Source: Spirochaetaceae bacterium (GTDB lineage Bacteria; Spirochaetota; Spirochaetia; Treponematales; Rectinemataceae). Taken from it: a stretch of DNA of 51,672 nucleotides. Numbering within the stretch: position 1 is the stretch's first letter; every line of letters begins with the position of its first letter. Shown here piece by piece: positions 45,814-51,672 of this stretch. The position numbers and the translations under genes are program-made. The notes beneath the pieces are model-generated. The model was given only the letters and a program-made list of their open reading frames with translations. It did not search any database and was not told the DNA's origin. The stretch lies in NCBI GenBank assembly GCA_025358255.1, contig JANYKC010000059.1, forward strand, positions 1-51,672, read 5' to 3'.

Positions 45814-47904
45814 TCAGCCTAAAAGAAGGCCTTTCTTGTCAAGGGCGGCGGCCACATCGGCCATGCCGAACTTGAGGAGGGTGGCCCTGGTGACCGCGCC
45901 GGTCGCCTTGTCCCAGCCCAGCTCCTCGTAGAACATGTCCATTGAGAGCTCCATGTCGGCGCGGTCCATGTAATCGCTGCCCTTCACGAAGCCACCCTTC
46001 GGGTTGAAGATCCAGGAGGGAAGGGCATCGTGGTCCTTCCTCATGTCCTTCGAGTTCATCTGGAGCATGGTGAGGGCGCGGTGGAGGTGGAGGACACGCT
46101 CGGCGTCGAAGTCAAGCTCGGCCTCGGTCTTCTTCGTGCCCGTCGCGAGGCTGTAGTACTGTGACTCGAGCCCCAGGTTGCCGCGGTAGTTCCTCTCCTT
46201 GAGGGGGGAGACCGTCATCGGCCACATCCAGTTGCAGAGGGTGAGGGAGTCGTGGAGGGCCAGCTTCACGAGGGACCACTTGGCGAACTTGATCTTCGCC
46301 TTGGTGATCGGGGTGTAGTTGAGGGGCTCGTCGATGGCGTCGGCGTTGCCCCAGATCTCGGCCGCGATCTCCCGCTGCTTGGCGAGGGGCAGGCCGGATC
46401 CGATGAAGTTCATGTGGGAGTGGTTCTGGGCATCGCGGTTCTTCACGATGGAGATGAGTGTGCCGACCTGGGCATCGGTCTCGTTGGAGTGGTGCTTCGG
46501 ATAGCCCATCTTGGACCAGACTGAGTACTTCTTCGTGTTCCAGTAGTCGTCCCCGAAGTTCCACCGCTTGGCCAGGATGGCGATGCCGTCGGCCATATGG
46601 GAGAACTCGCCCTTCTTGAAGGCGATGGCCTCGTAGAAGTAGGTGAGGAAGCTGACATCCTTCGCCTCGAGGAGGTCGAAGCGCATCGCCGTGTACTCCT
46701 CGGGGGAGAGGACCTTCTTGATTATGCCGCTGTTGTAGGCATAGTCGAAGTCCTTGGCGATCTGGCTATAGTTGCACCAGACACCCAGGTCGTTCGTGAT
46801 CTGGGCGCCCAAGGCCTTGGCCATGAGGGGACCATCGTCCTTCTCGACCACGTCCTTGGAACCCTTGAGCATGACGGCGCCGGGGCCGGAGAAACCGACG
46901 CAGGTGGAGGCAACGTAGGGCGAGTAGCCGAACTTCTCGAGGGCCGGGATCTTGAGCTCCGAGTGGCAGCGGATCGGGCAGGAGGAGCAGCCGCCCATAC
47001 GGACGGTGTACTTCTCGGCCAATGGTCCCAGGTCGAAGACGCTTTTCAGGGTCCTGAAGCCGATGCTGTTCAGGTCCTTCGGATCGCAGGTGCCCGTCTC
47101 GACCGGCGGCTCGGCGGCGCCCCAGAAGCGCCCGGGAGCGGCCGTCCAGCGGGTGGCGGCGGTGTACTCGGCCCAAGGCTGGGGGCTGTTGGGGACGACA
47201 TGCTGGTTGTTGGCGCCGATGACGGCGAGGTTCTCACGGAGGACCTTGTTCCATTCTGCCGCGTTGGACGCGATCTTCACGGACTGGGTTCCCTTGATCC
47301 CGATCGCCTTGAGGTTCTTGGAACCGAGGACTCCTCCGTGGCCGCCTCCATGATGGCTTTGCCCAGTGCGGATGAAGGAGGCGGGAACGAGGTTCTCGCC
47401 CGCCGGCCCTATGCAGGCCACGTGGGCTTCCTTGCCCATGATCGAGGCGATCTCGGCCTGGGTGTCGAAGGTGCCCTTGCCCCAGAGTCGGCGGGCGCTC
47501 TCGATCGTCACCTTGTCATCCTCGATGCGGATCCAGACCGGCGTCGCGGCCTTGCCTTCCACGATGACGGCGTCCCAGCCGGCATACTTGAGCTCGCTGC
47601 CCCAGTATCCGCCGAAGTGGCTGTCCGCCACCGCGCTATAGGGGTTGAGGGGCGAGCAGGTCGTGACCGTCGTCCTTCCGCTGCACACCGCGCCGGTGCC
47701 CGTGAGGGGACCGACGGAGAAGATGATCTTGTTCGCGGGGTCGAAAGCGTCGGTGCCCGGGGCGACCTCATCGAAGATCACCTTGTAGCCAAGGCCCTGG
47801 CCACCGATATAATTGACGTATTTGCCCGTATCCACGGTCGTTATCGCGCCGGTGGAGAGGTTGACCCTCAATACCTTGCCGGTCCATCCAGTCATGCTGC
47901 CCAT
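45814..47904 (-). CDS. Aldehyde:ferredoxin oxidoreductase (tungsten/molybdenum, YdhV-like)
   Basis: 696 residues, the usual AOR length. N-terminal cofactor domain: GWTGKVLRVNLSTGAI, YIGGQGLGYKVIFDEV, TGTGAVCSGRTTVTTCSPLNP, SHFGGYWGSELKYAGWDAVI. [4Fe-4S] ligands C306-x2-C309-x3-C313 (GGCSSCPIRC) and C557 (LTLCNWMW). AORs oxidise aldehydes, or reduce acids, with a bis-pyranopterin tungsten or molybdenum centre and ferredoxin. GGAGG lies before the ATG at 47904. It has no signal peptide, although its 52-bp upstream neighbour is a Tat-exported ferredoxin, as in E. coli ydhYV. It may act in the cytoplasm or be exported with that partner. Confidence 0.93.
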   Translation of the reverse strand: MGSMTGWTGKVLRVNLSTGAITTVDTGKYVNYIGGQGLGYKVIFDEVAPGTDAFDPANKIIFSVGPLTGTGAVCSGRTTVTTCSPLNPYSAVADSHFGGYWGSELKYAGWDAVIVEGKAATPVWIRIEDDKVTIESARRLWGKGTFDTQAEIASIMGKEAHVACIGPAGENLVPASFIRTGQSHHGGGHGGVLGSKNLKAIGIKGTQSVKIASNAAEWNKVLRENLAVIGANNQHVVPNSPQPWAEYTAATRWTAAPGRFWGAAEPPVETGTCDPKDLNSIGFRTLKSVFDLGPLAEKYTVRMGGCSSCPIRCHSELKIPALEKFGYSPYVASTCVGFSGPGAVMLKGSKDVVEKDDGPLMAKALGAQITNDLGVWCNYSQIAKDFDYAYNSGIIKKVLSPEEYTAMRFDLLEAKDVSFLTYFYEAIAFKKGEFSHMADGIAILAKRWNFGDDYWNTKKYSVWSKMGYPKHHSNETDAQVGTLISIVKNRDAQNHSHMNFIGSGLPLAKQREIAAEIWGNADAIDEPLNYTPITKAKIKFAKWSLVKLALHDSLTLCNWMWPMTVSPLKERNYRGNLGLESQYYSLATGTKKTEAELDFDAERVLHLHRALTMLQMNSKDMRKDHDALPSWIFNPKGGFVKGSDYMDRADMELSMDMFYEELGWDKATGAVTRATLLKFGMADVAAALDKKGLLLG

Positions 47905-47956
47905 ATATTCCTCCGATCAATATTCATCGTTTTGCCGCGAAAAAACCCTTCGAACC

Positions 47957-48655
47957 CTAGATGTGGTCCTGGCCATGCGCCTGATAGAGCTTGACCGCCT
48001 CCGCCCAGGGCAGGAACTTGATCGCGCCGTTGGGGCAATAGCGCGCGCACTGCGGGTCGCCGTTGCACAGGAGGCATTTCTTGCTTTTCTTTGCCTCGGG
48101 GTCGAGCGTGGCCATGCCCCAGGGGCAGGCGCGCTCGCAGGCTCCGCAGCCGATGCACTTGGCTTCATCGACGACGCGCGCCTTGGTGCTGGGGTCCACG
48201 CCGATGGCGCCGACAGGGCAGGCGTTCCCGCAATAGGGGTCGGCGCACTGGTGGCAGGTCTCGCCATCGATCTTCAGGTTGCCGATCTGCCCGTCATTCA
48301 TCCAATAGGCGGCCGTCGGGCCCTTCTTGCCAAAGTTGAGGTTGCGTCCGATCTTGACGCGGGCGATGTAGGGATGGGCCTTGCCGTCATTGGACATCGT
48401 GCAATTCGTCTCGCAGCGCCTGCAGCCGGAGCAGCGGGCCGTGCTGTGGATGACCGCGCCGGAGGCGGTTGCCCATACGCGCTTCTTGCCGGCACCCAGT
48501 CCGGTCGTGGTGCAACTCGAAAGGAAACTGACAAGGCTCACGGTCAAGACCGCGCCCGCCGCGCCCTTTCCGCCCATTTTCAGGAATTCGCGGCGGCTCG
48601 TGGTCTGGTTGATGAGACGATCCACCCCGCCTTCTTTATTCTTCTCTTTGTCCAT
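47957..48655 (-). CDS. Tat-targeted four-cluster ferredoxin lipoprotein (YdhY-like)
   Basis: 232 residues. Twin-arginine motif S20-R21-R22-E-F-L-K, a hydrophobic stretch AAGAVLTVSLVSFL and a lipobox-like LSSC48, hence a Tat lipoprotein. Sixteen cysteines follow in four groups (CSGCRRCETNC; CHQCADPYCGNACP; CIGCGACERACP; CLLCNGDPQCARYCP), enough for four [4Fe-4S] clusters as in YdhY, DmsB and HybA-type electron-transfer subunits. GGGAGG precedes the ATG at 48655; the ATG at 48682 lacks a site. It is the first gene of the operon and probably moves electrons to or from the aldehyde oxidoreductase. Folded cluster proteins need Tat, consistent with the tatACB genes downstream. Confidence 0.92.
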   Translation of the reverse strand: MDKEKNKEGGVDRLINQTTSRREFLKMGGKGAAGAVLTVSLVSFLSSCTTTGLGAGKKRVWATASGAVIHSTARCSGCRRCETNCTMSNDGKAHPYIARVKIGRNLNFGKKGPTAAYWMNDGQIGNLKIDGETCHQCADPYCGNACPVGAIGVDPSTKARVVDEAKCIGCGACERACPWGMATLDPEAKKSKKCLLCNGDPQCARYCPNGAIKFLPWAEAVKLYQAHGQDHI

Positions 48656-48723
48656 GTACCGGCCTCCCAGGTGATTCTCCATAAATTCCAGTGTATGGAG
48701 GGGAAAAACTCGATTGCATCGCT

Positions 48724-48751
48724 ATTTTAGCACATATGGATATTATGTCAA
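48724..48751 (-). promoter_or_regulatory. Promoter of the ferredoxin/AOR/Tat operon
   Basis: Minus-strand -35 TTGACA (48751-48746), 16-bp spacer, -10 TAAAAT (48729-48724). One of the strongest promoters in the window. Transcription would start near 48717, about 60 nt before the ATG. I see no FNR-type site (TTGAT-N4-ATCAA). Confidence 0.75.
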
Positions 48752-48794
48752 TTCTTATCGATACAAGATAATTGGATCGGAATAGCCCGAATTA

Positions 48795-48811
48795 CTGACT
48801 CGCCGGGTCAG
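48795..48811. repeat. Minimal solo copy of the palindromic element (copy E)
   Basis: CTGACTCGCCGGGTCAG, 17 bp, flanked by TTA and TAA. It is the two outer ends of the 99-bp element with the interior and part of the terminal repeats deleted. It lies between the divergent ferredoxin and mod promoters. Confidence 0.7.
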
Positions 48812-48838
48812 TAACAAGCGGACTTTCGGTTTTTTATC

Positions 48839-48877
48839 TTGACAGTGTAGGGGTGCTATCGCATAGTCACTCAGTGA
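48839..48877 (+). promoter_or_regulatory. Putative modABC promoter with a small palindrome
   Basis: -35 TTGACA (48839-48844), 17-bp spacer, -10 CATAGT (48862-48867). The palindrome TCACT-C-AGTGA (48867-48877) covers the predicted start, and TATCGC occurs on both sides (48857 and 48879). This could be an operator for a metal-responsive repressor. It is not a recognisable ModE site. Confidence 0.5.
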
Positions 48878-48920
48878 GTATCGCCTCCGATTCGAGCGAA
48901 ACTCGATTGCACATGGGCCA

Positions 48921-49019
48921 CTGATCCGGCAACCGAACTTTGGCTTGGGCCCATGATTCTGACCCGTAGCGACGGGCCAGAATCACGGGAGAGCACCCGA
49001 TGTTATGTTGCCGGGTCAG
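48921..49019 (+). mobile_element. 99-bp palindromic mobile element (MITE-like), copy D
   Basis: Terminal repeats CTGATCCGGCAAC (48921-48933) and GTTGCCGGGTCAG (49007-49019), flanked by CA and TA. The interior matches copy B in the same orientation, including the long central hairpin. It lies between the predicted mod promoter and modA, so it would be transcribed as a structured part of the mRNA leader. Confidence 0.88.
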
Positions 49020-49087
49020 TAGGGTCGTTCCAGCGGCCCTCAGCCCGCCAGGGCAGAATGAGACCTACATCGCAGCAGGAGAGATAC

Positions 49088-49876
49088 ATGGGACCTGCAG
49101 GGAAAAACGCGCGCCGCCTCAGCTTGGCCCTCACCTTATCGATTGCGGCGCTATCCGGCCTCGCCGCCCAGACCCAGGGCCTCCTCGTCTCCGCCGCCTC
49201 GAGCCTGACCGACGTCCTCCAGGCCATCCGCCCGGCGGCCGAAAAAAGCATCGGCGCTTCCATCGTTTTCAACTTCGGCGCATCCGGGAGCCTCCGCGCC
49301 CAGATCGAGCAAGGGGCTCCGGTCGATATCTTCTTCTCGGCCGCCTCCGCTGACATGGACAAGCTTGAGAAGGCTAGGCTCCTCATCCCGAACTCGCGCC
49401 GGGATCTCCTGGGCAACGCCCTGGTCCTTGTCGGCGACAAGACCACTGCCCTGCCCGCCGACTACCTGGCGCTCAAGTCCCTGATCGGCCAGGCCCGGCT
49501 CCTTGCCATCGGGAATCCAGACTCCGTCCCCGCAGGCCGCTATGCCGCCCTGACCCTCCAGTCACTGGACCTCTACCGTTACACGGAAAGCAGGCTCGTC
49601 CTCGGCGGTTCGGCGCGCGAAGTCCTCCAGTATGTCGAGTCGGGCTCTGCCCTCCTGGGCATTGTCTTCAAGACAGACGCCCTGAGCGTCAAGCCGGGCT
49701 CGCACGTCGCCATCCTTTACGAGTTTTCGGCTTCCTCCCTCGACGCGCCCATCACCTACCCGGTGGCGGTCGTCGCCGCTTCGAAGCAGGCCTCCCTTGC
49801 CTCAAAGCTTGTCGACTTCCTCGCAAGCCAGCACTGCAAGGATATTTTCATGAAGGCGGGCTTCCTCATCAAATGA
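49088..49876 (+). CDS. modA: Molybdate/tungstate ABC transporter, periplasmic binding protein ModA
   Basis: 262 residues. Signal peptide (LSLALTLSIAALSGLAAQ), then LLVSAASSLTDVLQAI, FNFGASGSLRAQIEQGAPVDIFFSA, the ligand-binding segments of ModA with the oxyanion-binding serines. AGGAG precedes the ATG at 49088; the frame upstream comes from the mobile element. It captures molybdate or tungstate for the molybdopterin enzymes nearby. Overlaps modB by 4 bp. Confidence 0.94.
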   Translation: MGPAGKNARRLSLALTLSIAALSGLAAQTQGLLVSAASSLTDVLQAIRPAAEKSIGASIVFNFGASGSLRAQIEQGAPVDIFFSAASADMDKLEKARLLIPNSRRDLLGNALVLVGDKTTALPADYLALKSLIGQARLLAIGNPDSVPAGRYAALTLQSLDLYRYTESRLVLGGSAREVLQYVESGSALLGIVFKTDALSVKPGSHVAILYEFSASSLDAPITYPVAVVAASKQASLASKLVDFLASQHCKDIFMKAGFLIK

Positions 49877-50568
49877 CGGCCCTTGCACCCATCCTCCTCT
49901 CGCTCCGCGTGGCGAGCATAGCGACCGTCCTCACCTTCCTCCTCGGGATGGGCCTTGCCCGTCTCATCGGCGGCCGCCGGGACGGCGGCAAGGCCTCGCC
50001 ATTTTCGAGTTCCTGCGAGGCGCTCGTCCTCCTTCCCATGGTCTTCCCTCCCACCATCACCGGATACCTCCTCCTCCTCCTCCTCGGCCGGCGCGGGCCG
50101 CTGGGCTCCCTCCTGGCTGCCCTGGACGCCGACATCATCTTCACCTGGGCTGCGGCCGTCGTCGCCTCCGTCGTCGTCTCCCTCCCCCTCATGTACCAGA
50201 ACGCCAAGGCCGCCTTCGCGAGCGTGGACCCGACCTTCGCCCAGGCCGCACGGAGCCTGGGACTGGGTGAGCGCCGCATCTTCCTCAAGGTGACCCTGCC
50301 CCTGGCCGCCCCAGGGATCATCGCGGGGACCGTGCTTTCTTTTGCCAGGGCCTTGGGCGAGTTCGGGGCAACCCTCATGATCGCCGGCAACATTCCCGGA
50401 CGGACCCAGACCATACCCCTTGCCCTCTACAGCGCCGTGGAGGGAGGAAGGTCCAAGGAGGCAGGGATCCTCCTTGGAGTGACCGTCGCGCTGTCCTTCG
50501 CTGTCGTCCTTGTCGTTGGATGGAGCGAAAAGCGCGCGCGCGCCGCGGCCCATGGCGGCCAGCGATGA
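49873..50568 (+). CDS. modB: Molybdate/tungstate ABC transporter permease ModB
   Basis: 231 residues, five membrane helices. FPPTITGYLLLLLLGRRGPL and the coupling motif AARSLGLGERRIFLKVTLPLAAPGIIAGTVL are typical of ModB, as is ARALGEFGATLMIAGNIPG. The ATG sits in an ATGA overlap with modA and the stop overlaps modC in the same way. Confidence 0.94.
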   Translation: MTALAPILLSLRVASIATVLTFLLGMGLARLIGGRRDGGKASPFSSSCEALVLLPMVFPPTITGYLLLLLLGRRGPLGSLLAALDADIIFTWAAAVVASVVVSLPLMYQNAKAAFASVDPTFAQAARSLGLGERRIFLKVTLPLAAPGIIAGTVLSFARALGEFGATLMIAGNIPGRTQTIPLALYSAVEGGRSKEAGILLGVTVALSFAVVLVVGWSEKRARAAAHGGQR

Positions 50569-51218
50569 CCTTGGTGAACTTCGAGAAGGAGCTGCCCGGA
50601 AAGACCATCCGTGCGGCCTTCATGGTCGAACCGGGGACCACCTTGGTGCTGCGTGGCGAGTCGGGGATGGGCAAGACCACCATACTCAATTGCATCGCCG
50701 GCCTGGCGCGCGCCGACCGGGGCGAGATAAGCCTCGAGGGCAGCGTGGTCTTTTCCGCTTCCGGCAGGGTGGACATCCCCCCGCGGGAGAGGCGGATCGG
50801 CTATGTGTTCCAGCACTATGCCCTCTTTCCCCACTTGAGCGCCCTTGATAATGTTAGCCTTTCCATGCCCAAGGCCGAGAAGGAGGAGGCGATGGCCTTC
50901 CTCGAGCGTTTTGGCCTGGGGCGCCAGGCCGACAGGCGGCCCGGCAGCCTGTCGGGCGGCGAACGGCAGCGCCTTGCCCTTGCGCGGGCCCTTGCCGTCC
51001 ACCCTCGCCTCCTCCTCCTGGACGAGCCTTTCGGGGCCTTGGACAGGAAGACCCGCGAGGCGACCTACCGTGAGTTCCTGGCCCTTCGCCGGGACATCGA
51101 TACGGCGGCCATACTTGTGTCGCACGACCGCGCCGAAGCCGTACTCCTGGGCGACCGGATAATCGAGATGATCGACGGCGCCGCCGTCGAGGAGGGGGAT
51201 CGATGGATGCTGAGCTGA
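50565..51218 (+). CDS. modC: Molybdate/tungstate ABC transporter ATPase ModC, short form
   Basis: 217 residues. Walker A GESGMGKTTILN, Q-loop VFQHYALF, signature LSGGERQRLALARAL, Walker B LLLLDEPFGALD, switch VSHD. The protein ends right after the ATPase domain; the C-terminal TOBE regulatory domain that makes most ModC proteins about 350 residues long is absent, so molybdate feedback on the transporter must be lost or lie elsewhere. Coupled to modB by ATGA; its 3' end overlaps the next gene by 16 bp. Confidence 0.92.
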   Translation: MTLVNFEKELPGKTIRAAFMVEPGTTLVLRGESGMGKTTILNCIAGLARADRGEISLEGSVVFSASGRVDIPPRERRIGYVFQHYALFPHLSALDNVSLSMPKAEKEEAMAFLERFGLGRQADRRPGSLSGGERQRLALARALAVHPRLLLLDEPFGALDRKTREATYREFLALRRDIDTAAILVSHDRAEAVLLGDRIIEMIDGAAVEEGDRWMLS

Positions 51219-51672
51219 TCGCCGCGATCGCGGGGGGCGGCAAGACCGCAGTGCTCGTCACGGTGCTCGAGACCAAGGGCTCGGCCCCGAGGCATGCGGG
51301 CAGCAAGATGCTCTTCCGCCAGGGGAAGCCCCTGGTGGGCACCGTGGGCGGCGGAAGGCTCGAAGCGGCCGCCATCGCCTCCGCCGAAAGCTGTGCGAAG
51401 GGCGGAACGTCGACCCTCATCGAAGTGGAGATGCTCGGCGAGGAAGCCCTCGGCCAGGACATGATCTGTGGTGGATCGAGCCTCATGCTCATCGAACACG
51501 CCGCGGATGCCAGCGCCTACAAGGCGGCCAAAAGCCTCCTAGACACAGGAAGGCGCGCCCTCATGGTCAAGCGGATCGGCGGCGGCGCCTTGGACCGCGG
51601 CGGCGCCTTGGACCGCGGCGGCGCCTTGGACCGCGGCGGCGCCTTGGACCGCGGCGGCGCCTTGGACCGCGG
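51203..51672 (+). CDS. xdhC: XdhC/CoxI-family molybdoenzyme maturation factor, partial
   Basis: The first 157 residues are in the window; the gene runs off the right edge. VLVTVLETKGSAPRHAGSKMLF, GTVGGGRLEAAAIASA and MICGGSSLMLIE (the conserved CGG motif) identify the XdhC N-terminal domain, which binds molybdenum cofactor and helps sulfurate and insert it into molybdenum hydroxylases. GGAGG precedes the ATG at 51203, inside the modC end. From residue 127 the sequence becomes GGALDR repeated five times up to the edge, which is not normal for XdhC. Confidence 0.85.
   Translation, partial: MDAELIAAIAGGGKTAVLVTVLETKGSAPRHAGSKMLFRQGKPLVGTVGGGRLEAAAIASAESCAKGGTSTLIEVEMLGEEALGQDMICGGSSLMLIEHAADASAYKAAKSLLDTGRRALMVKRIGGGALDRGGALDRGGALDRGGALDRGGALDR
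51581..51672 (+). repeat. 18-bp tandem repeat inside xdhC, five perfect copies, reaching the window edge
   Basis: Unit GGCGGCGCCTTGGACCGC starts at 51581, 51599, 51617, 51635 and 51653, followed by GG at the edge. The unit is a multiple of three and encodes G-G-A-L-D-R. The copies are identical, so the expansion is recent or an assembly artefact at a contig end. Confidence 0.95.

Noticed and set aside
48656..48830. FNR or Fur box upstream of the ferredoxin/AOR operon
   Set aside because: AT-rich sequence is present but no TTGAT-N4-ATCAA or 19-bp Fur-type palindrome can be seen.
48878..49087. Molybdenum-cofactor riboswitch before modA
   Set aside because: The leader is mostly the 99-bp mobile element, whose hairpin is the same as in copies far from any mod gene.
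1..51672. CRISPR array
   Set aside because: No regularly spaced 25-40-bp repeats with differing spacers and no cas genes were seen; the tandem repeats found are directly adjacent or coding.

Overview
The window is a GC-rich (roughly 65%) stretch of a Gram-negative, apparently strictly anaerobic bacterium. Outer-membrane barrel proteins, a LolA-like protein and lipoproteins show an outer membrane. Two glycyl radical enzymes, a flavodiiron protein and a tungsten/molybdenum aldehyde:ferredoxin oxidoreductase show anaerobic life. The mixture (CUT2 sugar importer, LolA/MacB-type export operon, twin ABC exporters, glycyl radical enzymes) would suit a spirochaete, but this is only an impression. Both ends of the window lie in tandem repeats, so it may be one whole metagenomic contig.

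Layout. 1-902: duplicated 180-bp unit with strong terminators, then an IS3-family remnant. 903-6858: minus-strand operon (LolA-like protein, barrel protein, LolD-type ATPase, two permeases, TetR) behind a palindromic operator. 6880-7649: decayed IS5-family transposase and a solo inverted repeat. 7884-8999: lactonase. 9025-20531: ten-gene minus-strand catabolic operon (sugar-binding protein, ATPase, two permeases, glycyl radical enzyme, activase, sugar kinase, AroE-like dehydrogenase, GlcG/HbpS-like protein, Dabb protein). 20667-26912: AraC and DeoR regulators and a second radical operon (activase, PflD/YbiW-type enzyme, ROK kinase). The two operons share an ATGAAACAT motif at their promoters.

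27160-39077: a molybdopterin oxidoreductase gene broken by a 99-bp palindromic element, a Pif1-like helicase, a flavodiiron protein, a histidine kinase with a periplasmic molybdopterin-domain partner, a MerR regulator with a decayed VIT/VWA gene, small envelope proteins, and a heterodimeric ABC exporter. 39147-42035: large lipoprotein with four fibronectin-III-like repeats. 42171-42453: remnants of a two-component system around another 99-bp element.

42485-48751: nine-gene minus-strand operon in which a Tat-targeted four-cluster ferredoxin lipoprotein, an aldehyde:ferredoxin oxidoreductase and an FMN-binding-type protein are encoded with their own TatA, TatC and TatB and three unknown proteins. 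48839-end: modABC molybdate/tungstate importer and xdhC, which fits the metal needs of that operon.

The most notable observations are: (i) a family of 99-bp TA-flanked palindromic elements, one of whose insertions can be undone on paper to restore a reading frame exactly; (ii) an unassigned glycyl-radical sugar or cyclitol pathway with a kinase carrying an unknown N-terminal domain; (iii) the ferredoxin/aldehyde oxidoreductase/Tat operon; (iv) three promoters whose -10 boxes lie 6-8 nt from an ATG without a Shine-Dalgarno, suggesting leaderless mRNAs. No tRNA, rRNA or CRISPR array was seen.
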